Source of the DNA: Roseivirga sp. E12
GTDB lineage: Bacteria; Bacteroidota; Bacteroidia; Cytophagales; Cyclobacteriaceae
NCBI RefSeq assembly: GCF_017592825.1
Contig: NZ_JAGFMD010000005.1
Location: 62,001 to 126,000, forward strand
DNA length: 64,000 nt
Direction: 5' to 3'
In this document: positions 8,695 to 16,584 of the stretch, in pieces
Position numbering within the stretch: the first letter of the stretch is position 1
Layout: each line of letters begins with the position of its first letter
The notes under the pieces: generated by a model
Databases searched by the model: none
Told to the model about the DNA's origin: nothing
The model's input: the letters and a program-made list of their open reading frames with translations, nothing else
Made by a program: the position numbers and the translations under genes

Positions 8695-10455
8695 TTAGCC
8701 TGCCGAAGGAATTCGGATGTCCTCCACCATTTCCTCAATGGCCTTTGGAGGGGCGGGTGTAAAGCGGCTAACAGTAAGTGCTACTGCAAAATTGATCAAC
8801 ATTCCAACGGTTCCAAAACCTTCTGGTGATATGCCAAACCACCAATCATCACTCGAAGTCGGTCCGCCAATCCAACCAAGTTTGTACCTCATCATATAGA
8901 AGACAGTAATACCTAGCCCGGCAATCATTCCAGATATGGCTCCCTCTTTGTTCATTCGTTTATAAAAAATACCCAGGAAAATAGCGGGGAAGAATGAGGC
9001 AGCCGCAAGACCAAAAGCCAAGGCCACTACAGCAGCTACAAAGTCTGGTGGATTAATACCGAAGTATCCTGCAACAATTACTGCTAACATTGCCGAACCA
9101 CGGGCAATCCAAAGTTCACCTTTATCACTCAGATCCGGCATTAATTGCTTTTTTACTAAATCATGTGAAACTGAGGTCGATATTACTAGAAGCAAACCAG
9201 CTGCTGTAGAGAGTGCTGCTGCTAGACCTCCAGCAGCAACCAAAGCTACTACCCAATTTGGAAGTTTAGCTATTTCCGGGTTTGCTAGAACCATAATATC
9301 ATTATCAATAAACAGCTCGTTCTGGCTACTTTGATCTATTTCATTATTCAAAAGTCTCTGCCCATACTTCCCTTTTCCTTCTTGGAAACTAGGACCCTTT
9401 TCAGAGAATAACTTCCCAGGCCGATATTGAATGAGACCATCGTCATTCTTATCGCTCCAAGCCAAAAGGCCTGCTTCCTCCCAAGTTCCAAACCACTCAG
9501 GAATTTCATCATAAGCTTTGTCATTCACCGTATCCATCAAATTAGTCCTGGCAAAAGCAGCGACTGCCGGAGCGGTAGTATAAAGAATGGCAATAAAGGC
9601 TAGAGCATACCCTGCAGATAGGCGAGCATCTCTAACCTTTGGTACAGTAAAGAACCTTACAATCACGTGGGGCAAGCCGGCAGTACCCACCATTAGCGCG
9701 GCAGTGATGAAGAAGACATCTATAGTAGATTTACTGCCGTCTGTGAAGGCCGTGAATCCCAACTCAGTCATCAAACCATCCAATTTATCTAACAGGGGCA
9801 TCTCGGTACCAGTGAGATTACTCCCAAAACCAAGCTGAGGAATTGGGTTCCCAGTCAATTGAATGGATATAAATATGGCGGGCACCATAAACGCGAAAAT
9901 CAACACACAATATTGTGCCACCTGAGTATAGGTTATCCCTTTCATTCCACCGATTACAGCATAGAAAAAGACAATAGCCATACCAATGAGAACACCATTG
10001 GTAATGTCAGTTTCCAAAAATCTGGAAAACACAACACCAACACCTCTCATCTGACCAGCTACATAAGTAAATGAAACAAACAGGGCGCTTATTACAGCAA
10101 CAGTACGTGCCTTATTGGAATAGTACCTATCGCCAATAAAATCTGGGACTGTGAACTTGCCGAATTTTCTTAAGTATGGGGCTAAAAGCAAGGCTAGCAG
10201 TACGTAACCTCCAGTCCAACCCATCAAATAGACTGAGCCATCATAACCTGAAAAAGCTATGAGACCCGCCATGGATAGAAACGAAGCAGCAGACATCCAG
10301 TCAGCTGCTGTTGCCATCCCATTGGCCAAGGGAGAAACATGACCTCCTGCAACGTAGAATTCCTTCGTTGAACTTGCTCTGGACCATAGGGCAATCCCGA
10401 TGTAAAGGGCAAAAGAAACACCGACAATAATATATGTCCAGGTTTGTACGTCCAT
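8695..10455 (-). CDS. Sodium/solute symporter, large subunit (VC_2705 type)
   Basis: A 586-residue SSS-family transporter (ActP-like) with about 13 membrane segments and the family's N-terminal FYVAGGHVSPLANGMATA region. The ATG abuts the stop of the DUF4212 gene, the usual pairing of the small and large symporter subunits. Near residues 333-344 an extracytoplasmic insertion carries DKNDDGLIQY, which looks like an EF-hand calcium loop. Substrate is probably a small carboxylate such as acetate, but sequence alone does not settle it. The last codons are duplicated at 5094-5143, and the intact gene may be a chimera whose 3' end arrived with block 2. Confidence 0.9.
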   Translation of the reverse strand: MDVQTWTYIIVGVSFALYIGIALWSRASSTKEFYVAGGHVSPLANGMATAADWMSAASFLSMAGLIAFSGYDGSVYLMGWTGGYVLLALLLAPYLRKFGKFTVPDFIGDRYYSNKARTVAVISALFVSFTYVAGQMRGVGVVFSRFLETDITNGVLIGMAIVFFYAVIGGMKGITYTQVAQYCVLIFAFMVPAIFISIQLTGNPIPQLGFGSNLTGTEMPLLDKLDGLMTELGFTAFTDGSKSTIDVFFITAALMVGTAGLPHVIVRFFTVPKVRDARLSAGYALAFIAILYTTAPAVAAFARTNLMDTVNDKAYDEIPEWFGTWEEAGLLAWSDKNDDGLIQYRPGKLFSEKGPSFQEGKGKYGQRLLNNEIDQSSQNELFIDNDIMVLANPEIAKLPNWVVALVAAGGLAAALSTAAGLLLVISTSVSHDLVKKQLMPDLSDKGELWIARGSAMLAVIVAGYFGINPPDFVAAVVALAFGLAAASFFPAIFLGIFYKRMNKEGAISGMIAGLGITVFYMMRYKLGWIGGPTSSDDWWFGISPEGFGTVGMLINFAVALTVSRFTPAPPKAIEEMVEDIRIPSAG

Positions 10456-10719
10456 TTAATCCTCGTCTACCTTGAATTTTTTGTCCAATCGATTCATCAA
10501 CCAGACGTATACGAATATGAGTATCACAAATGAATAAATTGATCCTTGTTGGGCAAACCAGAAACCAAGTTTAAATCCGCCAATCCGAATGGTATTGAGC
10601 TCATCTACTAGTAAAATCCCAAAACCGAAAGAAACAACAAACCACACCGCTAAAAGGATCAGTAGATAACGAAGGTTTTGTTTCCAGTAAGCGATACGAT
10701 TTTCTGAACTTGTCTTCAA
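10456..10719 (-). CDS. DUF4212 sodium/solute symporter small subunit
   Basis: An 87-residue protein with two membrane helices (YLLILLAVWFVVSFGFGILL and IYSFVILIFVYVWLM), the size and layout of the small subunit that accompanies VC_2705-type symporters. The start is TTG (10717-10719); no ATG lies in frame upstream of the first helix. It is the first gene of a two-gene operon with the symporter, and its stop directly precedes the symporter ATG. The ZIP 3'-end remnant stops 108 bases upstream. Confidence 0.88.
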   Translation of the reverse strand: MKTSSENRIAYWKQNLRYLLILLAVWFVVSFGFGILLVDELNTIRIGGFKLGFWFAQQGSIYSFVILIFVYVWLMNRLDKKFKVDED

Positions 10720-10827
10720 CTGATCAGTGCTTAATATTAGTTTTTAGAGCAACCCAAATAAGCAGAACTAATCATGAATTCCAAGCCCAAGGAGTATGTG
10801 TCCAAAGACCCAATGGAGTGAAAGCCT

Positions 10828-10915
10828 TTAAATCACCAACTGCGCCAACACAGCAGCCAATGCACCTAGAATAGAAATTGAGAAGCGTTTCCGGATTAAT
10901 TTATGATGAGGAAAC
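10828..10915 (-). pseudogene. 3'-end remnant of the ZIP metal transporter gene
   Basis: Bases 10830-10891 match 29990-30051 with only 2 differences in 62, and similarity fades out by about 10915/30075. Translated on the minus strand it gives PHHKLIRKRFSISILGAL and on through AAVLAQLVI-stop, against PHHKLNWKRFSISILGAL and AAVLAQLAI-stop in the intact ZIP gene. The similarity ends at the stop codon. The remnant lies in front of the DUF4212 gene, so it marks where ZIP ended before the 19-kb block intervened. The rest of the 10720-11093 gap shows no gene. Confidence 0.85.
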
Positions 10916-11093
10916 TCATACCCTAAAAAACCAAATACTGGAGTGCCAGGATTTCAACATTAACACGATTTTCTCAGCGAGAATACGCAGATTAACTTAT
11001 TAAAGATATTTATCAATGCCGTAAGAATAATCATATGAAAAATATATCTTGAGTCAACAACAGCCATTACACCGAAACATAAGTACGGGTAGC

Positions 11094-11966
11094 ATGAGTA
11101 AGCAGGGTATTTCAAAAGTAACTGTCTCTGTAGTTTTGTATAAAAACGAACCTGAGGTTATAAAGGAGCTCTGCAAAAGCCTATTACCTTCCCGAGCATT
11201 AATGGATATTCACTTCATTGATAACTCACCGACCAATATCTTAAAAAGGTCAATTGAGACTATTCTGGACTGCCAGTATACATGGACTGGAAAGAACATT
11301 GGCTTTGGGCGCGGGCATAATTCCGTGATAGAAAAACACCTCGACTCTGGCCAATACCATCTGGTGCTAAATCCAGATGTCTATTACGATGAAGGGACAA
11401 TGGAAAAAATTGTGAGCTATATGGACAGGCATGTAGATATTGGCCTTTTATTACCAAGAGTATTGAATCCCGATGGTAGTGAACAACCCCTTTATAAATT
11501 ACTGCCTAAACCTCAGGATTTGTTGTTCAGAAGATTCCTCCCAGAGATAGTCAAGAAAAACATCAAAACCCAACTTAATAAGTACAACATGTCCTTTGCA
11601 GATGAAAGGACGAGTTTTGATGCTCCGTACCTATCGGGTTGTTTTATGTTCATGAGAAAAGAGGCTTTGATGGAGGTTGGAGTATTTGATACAAACTTTT
11701 TTTTGTATTGTGAAGACATTGACCTTTCAAGAAGAATTCGAAGGAAGTGGAGGACCACATATTTTCCCAATACCTTTATATATCACCACTTCTATAAAGG
11801 GTCCTATAAAAAGCTTAAGTTACTTTATCATCACGTTGTTTCGGCAATCAAATATTTTAATAAGCATGGCTGGTTAATAGACCCAGAGCGAGACCAATTC
11901 AACGAAGAGACACTCGGTAGGTTTAAACTTTTAGAGAATGAATCTATTGAGTATTGTACTAAATGA
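11094..11966 (+). CDS. Family 2 glycosyltransferase (rhamnosyltransferase-like)
   Basis: A GT-A fold transferase of about 290 residues. Visible features: the N-terminal strand VTVSVVLYKNEPEV, the DNSP segment, GKNIGFGRGHN, the LNPDVYY metal-binding region and the acceptor-side motif LYCEDIDLSRRIR typical of dTDP-rhamnosyl and related transferases. I start at the ATG at 11094; an in-frame TTG at 11049 would add 15 polar residues with no conservation signal. The stop overlaps the next ATG (ATGA), so it heads the operon. It probably adds a deoxy- or other hexose to a lipid-linked glycan at the inner membrane. The donor sugar is not determined. Confidence 0.88.
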   Translation: MSKQGISKVTVSVVLYKNEPEVIKELCKSLLPSRALMDIHFIDNSPTNILKRSIETILDCQYTWTGKNIGFGRGHNSVIEKHLDSGQYHLVLNPDVYYDEGTMEKIVSYMDRHVDIGLLLPRVLNPDGSEQPLYKLLPKPQDLLFRRFLPEIVKKNIKTQLNKYNMSFADERTSFDAPYLSGCFMFMRKEALMEVGVFDTNFFLYCEDIDLSRRIRRKWRTTYFPNTFIYHHFYKGSYKKLKLLYHHVVSAIKYFNKHGWLIDPERDQFNEETLGRFKLLENESIEYCTK

Positions 11967-12910
11967 ATAGATCAAAATACGACATTTCACCCATTGAAAG
12001 AGCTGTAATTGAAGTACTGGCATACTATCACATATTTCGCCACCCTTTAAAAATAAGAGAGATAGCACTAAGGGTTAAAACCAGTTCATTGATTACTAGT
12101 TCAATAGACGAAACGTTGGACGACCTTGTCTTATCCGGTACAATAAAAGAAAGTGATGGTTACTATTTTCTAAAAGACTCTAAATTCATAGTTCAAAGAC
12201 GTAAAGAAGGTGAGATAAGGGCCAAGAAACTTCTAAAGGTGGCCAAACGAATGTCAAAAATAATCTACTGCTTTCCATTTGTAAGGGCAGTATTTATATC
12301 TGGTTCTTTGTCGAAAGGTGCCGTTCCTGAAGATGCAGACATTGATTATTTTATTATTACCAAAAAACATCGTCTTTGGATTGCACGTACCTCTCTGGTG
12401 ATATTCAAACGAGTCTTTCTTCTAAACTCAAAAAAATATTTCTGTACTAATTATTTTATTGATGAAGAGACGTTACAAATCCCTGATAAAAACATATTCA
12501 CAGCTACGGAAGTCAGCACTCTAATTCCATTAAGAGGACATGATTATTACGAGCAATTCATAGAAGCCAATGAATGGTATAAAGAGTTTTACCCCAATGT
12601 CATACTCCCCATCAAAGAGTACTGTAAGCCAAGCCTCCTAAAAAGATTTTCGAAGACAATATTAGAACCGCTGTTTTATCATAGATTGGCCGAAAAACTG
12701 GATAAGTTTTTCATGAAGAAGACCTATGAAAGATGGACTAAGATGTATGGACAAGGTTATTCAGATAAAGAGTTTGAGTTGGCTTTCCGATCACACAGAG
12801 GGACATCAAAAAATCATGATAAGAACTTTCAAAAAAGAGTACTAAGCAAGGTACAGGAAAATATTGATGAAGCGATAAGCAGTATAAATACAGAACCCAT
12901 TCATGGCTAA
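11963..12910 (+). CDS. Nucleotidyltransferase-fold protein
   Basis: A 315-residue protein. Residues 10-75 look like a winged helix (IREIALRV ... DDLVLSGTIKESDGYYFL). A pol-beta type nucleotidyltransferase core follows with GSLSKGAVPEDADIDYFII near residues 113-131, that is the GS motif and the acidic residues of the metal site. The C-terminal half is helical and unassigned. It overlaps the GT2 gene (ATGA) and the next radical SAM gene (8 bases), so it is co-translated with glycan genes. The role is unknown; it could activate or tag a small substrate for the pathway, or regulate it. Confidence 0.7.
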   Translation: MNRSKYDISPIERAVIEVLAYYHIFRHPLKIREIALRVKTSSLITSSIDETLDDLVLSGTIKESDGYYFLKDSKFIVQRRKEGEIRAKKLLKVAKRMSKIIYCFPFVRAVFISGSLSKGAVPEDADIDYFIITKKHRLWIARTSLVIFKRVFLLNSKKYFCTNYFIDEETLQIPDKNIFTATEVSTLIPLRGHDYYEQFIEANEWYKEFYPNVILPIKEYCKPSLLKRFSKTILEPLFYHRLAEKLDKFFMKKTYERWTKMYGQGYSDKEFELAFRSHRGTSKNHDKNFQKRVLSKVQENIDEAISSINTEPIHG

Positions 12911-14369
12911 AGTACTTGTTACCAATACTTATTTTTATCCTCTCGATGCCAAGCAATGGCATTTTAAAAAACCCTATCCTCCATTAGGTACTATTCAGCT
13001 TACCGCATTGCTCAGGGATGAAGAACATCAGGTGAAATTTTTTGATAATTGCCTAAATGATGATCCTTCTCGGATTAGAAAGGTGCTGGAAAAGTTTAAA
13101 CCAGATTACCTTCTTATTTACGATGATGGCTTTAATTATCTGACCAAAATGTGCCTCACCACCATGCGTGATGCTGCATATACAATGGCCGGACTCGCTC
13201 AGTCTGTAGGCGCCAAAGTAATAATCAGTAGTTCAGACTCAAGTGACCGCTACGATCAATATTTGCAAAATGGGGTGGACTATGTGATCATGGGAGAAGG
13301 AGATGCCACAGTAAAAGAACTCATAAACACCTTAGACCTAGGTAATGAGGTGGCCGATGTTCCAGGCCTATCTTATTTTGATGCAAATGAGAGAATTGCC
13401 CAAACTCCTAAGAGAGCAGTACTTCAAAAGCTGGATGACCTTCCACTAGCCGCCTGGGAATTGGTAGATATGGAAGCTTACAGGAATATTTGGCAATCGA
13501 ACCATGGCTATTTTAGCATCAATATTGCAACCACCCGAGGTTGCCCATATAAATGTAACTGGTGTGCTAAACCTATTTATGGTAATCGATACAATTCTAG
13601 ATCACCCGAGCATGTCATCAGGGAGATTGAAATGCTTACCAAAACCTACAAGGTAAATCACTTTTGGATGTGTGATGACATTTTTGGTCTTACCCCCAAA
13701 TGGGTTCAGCACTTCAATAAGCTGGTCAAAGAAAAGGAATTGGATTTCCAGTACATGATCCAGTCTCGTGTGGACCTGCTGTTGAAAGAAGATACTATAG
13801 ATGCTCTGGTCGCATCAGGGTTGGAAACTATCTGGCTGGGAGCAGAGTCAGGCTCTCAACATATATTGGATGCCATGGACAAGGGCATAACTGTAGAACA
13901 GATTCATGAGGCCGTACCTAAACTACAGAGAAAAGGGGTCAATGTAGCTCTCTTTTTACAGTTTGGCTATTTGGGCGAAACAGTAGAAGATATCTACAAA
14001 ACCATTGATATGGTATTAGATATTATGCCGGAAGAAATAGGCATATCCGTATCCTACCCACTACCCGGGACCAAGTTTTACGACAAAGTGAAAGACGACT
14101 TGCAGGCCAAGGCTAACTGGGTAGATTCAGATGATCTCGATTTGATGTTCGAAAACACTTACCCGCCCGCTTTCTATAAGAAATTGCATCGTTATGTGCA
14201 CAACCGTCATAAGTTAAGGAGAGGGCTCAATGCCTTAAAAAAAGGTCTTGGCTCTCCTAGTTCACTTAATAAAAAGACTGTGAGACATATACTCACCACG
14301 GGTTACCACCTGCCTATGGCCCTGATCAATGGCTCGCAGATCAAAAAGCTGGCTAAGACAAAAGCATGA
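12903..14369 (+). CDS. B12-binding-type radical SAM protein (1)
   Basis: A 488-residue protein with an N-terminal Rossmann-like cobalamin-binding-type domain (YPPLGTIQLTALLRDEEH ... VIMGEGDATVKEL, residues 20-145), then a radical SAM TIM barrel whose [4Fe-4S] cluster is bound by GCPYKCNWC near residues 213-221. The LGAESGSQHILDAMDKG segment is typical of this class. The C-terminal tail is basic. Such enzymes often methylate unactivated carbon or phosphinate centres, but some do other radical chemistry. It overlaps the previous gene by 8 bases and the next by 4, and so is part of the glycan operon; it is similar in design to the enzyme at 15157. Confidence 0.85.
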   Translation: MAKVLVTNTYFYPLDAKQWHFKKPYPPLGTIQLTALLRDEEHQVKFFDNCLNDDPSRIRKVLEKFKPDYLLIYDDGFNYLTKMCLTTMRDAAYTMAGLAQSVGAKVIISSSDSSDRYDQYLQNGVDYVIMGEGDATVKELINTLDLGNEVADVPGLSYFDANERIAQTPKRAVLQKLDDLPLAAWELVDMEAYRNIWQSNHGYFSINIATTRGCPYKCNWCAKPIYGNRYNSRSPEHVIREIEMLTKTYKVNHFWMCDDIFGLTPKWVQHFNKLVKEKELDFQYMIQSRVDLLLKEDTIDALVASGLETIWLGAESGSQHILDAMDKGITVEQIHEAVPKLQRKGVNVALFLQFGYLGETVEDIYKTIDMVLDIMPEEIGISVSYPLPGTKFYDKVKDDLQAKANWVDSDDLDLMFENTYPPAFYKKLHRYVHNRHKLRRGLNALKKGLGSPSSLNKKTVRHILTTGYHLPMALINGSQIKKLAKTKA

Positions 14370-15160
14370 GCGAGCACTTTGACATAGCCTCTAAAACCTA
14401 TGATCAGGATTTTACCGACACTCTTATCGGTCGACTACAAAGAGGACAGGTTTGGAAATACCTTGATCAGTATACAGGAAATGGTAAACCCCTCCACATT
14501 CTCGAACTCAACTGTGGTACCGGTGAAGATGCTATACACCTGGCTCAATCAGGACATATGGTTACAGCTACCGATATTTCAAAGGAGATGTTGTCCCGTA
14601 CCAAAGAAAAAATTAATGATAAAGGCTGTAGTCGCAAGGTTCGTTTAGAAAGGCTTGATGTTAAGAACATTAGCAAAAGTGAATGGTCTAATCAATTCGA
14701 CCTCGTATTTTCCAATTTTGGAGGCCTCAACTGTATTGGCAACGAAGACCTTGAACATTTCAAAAGTGATATTAAAAAACTTCTAAAGCCAGACGGGGTG
14801 CTTATCCTAGTAATTATGCCTGAATTCTGCATCTGGGAGAGTTTTTACTTTGTCTTCAAGTTGAAAATGAGTGAAGTCTTCAGAAGAAAGAAACCATCTG
14901 TGATGGCTGATGTATCCGGTGTAAAAGTAGAAACATGGTACTACTCACCCAAGAAACTTAGCAAAGCATTTACCCCTGAATTTACCAAGGTAAAAGTAAA
15001 ACCCATTGGGTTCTTTGCGCCACCTTCTTATATGGAAAGCCTAATCAGAAGAGTTCCGGCCTTGTTTAAATTCATTGAGTTTATGGAAAAGCGTTTTGCC
15101 AGGTTTAGCTGGCAAGGTCGTATGTCCGATCATTATTATATTGAACTTCAAGCTAGATGA
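14366..15160 (+). CDS. Class I SAM-dependent methyltransferase
   Basis: A 264-residue methyltransferase with SAM motif I LELNCGTGEDAIHLA and motif II acidic DIS after VTATDI; FDLVFSNFGGLNCIG is the post-II motif. The C-terminal half has helical, basic elements (ESFYFVFKLKMSEVFRRKK) that could associate with membrane or a lipid-linked substrate. The start and stop both overlap neighbouring radical SAM genes by ATGA junctions, pointing to tight co-translation and perhaps a shared substrate. Target unknown. Confidence 0.85.
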   Translation: MSEHFDIASKTYDQDFTDTLIGRLQRGQVWKYLDQYTGNGKPLHILELNCGTGEDAIHLAQSGHMVTATDISKEMLSRTKEKINDKGCSRKVRLERLDVKNISKSEWSNQFDLVFSNFGGLNCIGNEDLEHFKSDIKKLLKPDGVLILVIMPEFCIWESFYFVFKLKMSEVFRRKKPSVMADVSGVKVETWYYSPKKLSKAFTPEFTKVKVKPIGFFAPPSYMESLIRRVPALFKFIEFMEKRFARFSWQGRMSDHYYIELQAR

Positions 15161-16575
15161 GTGTACTCTTAACCCATGGATATTTCATCGCAGATGATGA
15201 GAAGGAGCAGCAGATCATGCGACCCTATCCTCCATTGGGTCTACTGTATATTTCTGCATTCCTGAATCAACAAGAAATCGAGAACAAAGTGTTTGATAGC
15301 ACCTTCTCAGATATGCAAAGTCTCTTTGAGCAAATCAGAACAGAAAAACCTAAAATACTGGCCATCTATGCTAATCTGATGACCAAATTGAATGTGCTGG
15401 AAATTGCCAAAGTCTGTAAAAAGCTATCTCCTAATACTTCAGTAGTTATGGGCGGACCCGATGTAACATATAATGCAGAAAACTATTTAAAAAACGGGGC
15501 AGATTATATTGTGATTGGTGAGGGAGAAAACACTATGTTTGAGTTGGTAGAACATCTACAAAAACACCCCGAACAACCACCCTCGGATATTGCAGGGCTT
15601 GCTTATCTCAATTCGGGTGAATTGACAAAGACAGCTCCGCGCACCAAAGTACGCGACATCAACGAGTTACCAATACCCAACCGAGAGGCAATAGATATTC
15701 AAAAATACCTTGATGCCTGGAAATCGCATCATGGGCAAAATGCACTAAGTGTTAGCACTCAAAGGGGCTGTCCCTACACTTGCAAATGGTGTAGTACCGC
15801 GGTATATGGACAGAGTTATCGTAGACGGTCGCCTGCAAAAGTGGTAGAAGAACTCAAAGAAATTAAGGAACGCTACAACCCTGATACTATTTGGTTTGTA
15901 GATGATGTATTTACTGTGAGTCACAAGTGGCTCAGAGAATTCGTAGGTGCACTTGAAACAGAAGGTGTCAAAATACCTTTTGAGTGTATCAGTCGGGCAG
16001 ACCGCATGAATGAAGAGGTAATTGGGCTCTTGAAAAAGGCGGGGTGTATCCGAGTTTGGATTGGTGCTGAAAGTGGTTCCCAAAAGATCATTGATGCAAT
16101 GGATCGTAGAGTCTCTGTAGATCAAGTCAGAAACATGATTATAGAAACTCGTAAACAAGGTATTGAAGCGGGGACATTTATTATGTTAGGGTATCCTGGA
16201 GAAACCGAAGAGGACATTGAGGAGACAATTAACCACCTCAAAATTTCAAATCCCGATCATTTTACCATCACTGTAGCCTATCCTATTAAAGGAACTTCTT
16301 TGTATGATGAAATAGAAACCAAGAAAACTATCGAACCAGAATGGCACTTAAGCACTGATAGAGATATAGATTTTGAAAGAACTTACAGCCGTAAATATTA
16401 TGACTATGCAGTTGTCAGAGTGATAAGCGAAGTAAACCATCACAAGATGAAACTTAAGGGTAAATATGGCTTGCAGTTTTTTAAATTGGGCCTGAAAAGC
16501 CTTTATGCTGGCACTATGATGAAATGGCAACAAAACGGTAAGAAACCACTTTCTCTCAATAGGAATAGCCGGTAA
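15157..16575 (+). CDS. B12-binding-type radical SAM protein (2)
   Basis: A 472-residue protein built like the enzyme at 12903: a B12-binding-type N-terminal domain (RPYPPLGLLYISAFLNQQ, GADYIVIGEGENTMFELVEH) and a radical SAM barrel with cluster motif GCPYTCKWC near residues 206-214, then IGAESGSQKIIDAMDRR. The two proteins share the PYPPLG and AESGSQ landmarks and are probably paralogues acting on related positions of the same product. The gene overlaps the methyltransferase gene (ATGA) and ends 9 bases before the ABC exporter. Confidence 0.85.
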   Translation: MSVLLTHGYFIADDEKEQQIMRPYPPLGLLYISAFLNQQEIENKVFDSTFSDMQSLFEQIRTEKPKILAIYANLMTKLNVLEIAKVCKKLSPNTSVVMGGPDVTYNAENYLKNGADYIVIGEGENTMFELVEHLQKHPEQPPSDIAGLAYLNSGELTKTAPRTKVRDINELPIPNREAIDIQKYLDAWKSHHGQNALSVSTQRGCPYTCKWCSTAVYGQSYRRRSPAKVVEELKEIKERYNPDTIWFVDDVFTVSHKWLREFVGALETEGVKIPFECISRADRMNEEVIGLLKKAGCIRVWIGAESGSQKIIDAMDRRVSVDQVRNMIIETRKQGIEAGTFIMLGYPGETEEDIEETINHLKISNPDHFTITVAYPIKGTSLYDEIETKKTIEPEWHLSTDRDIDFERTYSRKYYDYAVVRVISEVNHHKMKLKGKYGLQFFKLGLKSLYAGTMMKWQQNGKKPLSLNRNSR

Positions 16576-16584
16576 AGAACGACC

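Noticed and set aside
15745-16158. A 137-codon minus-strand open frame
   Set aside because: It is a shadow of the radical SAM gene at 15157-16575, whose cluster motif and family landmarks lie in the same interval.
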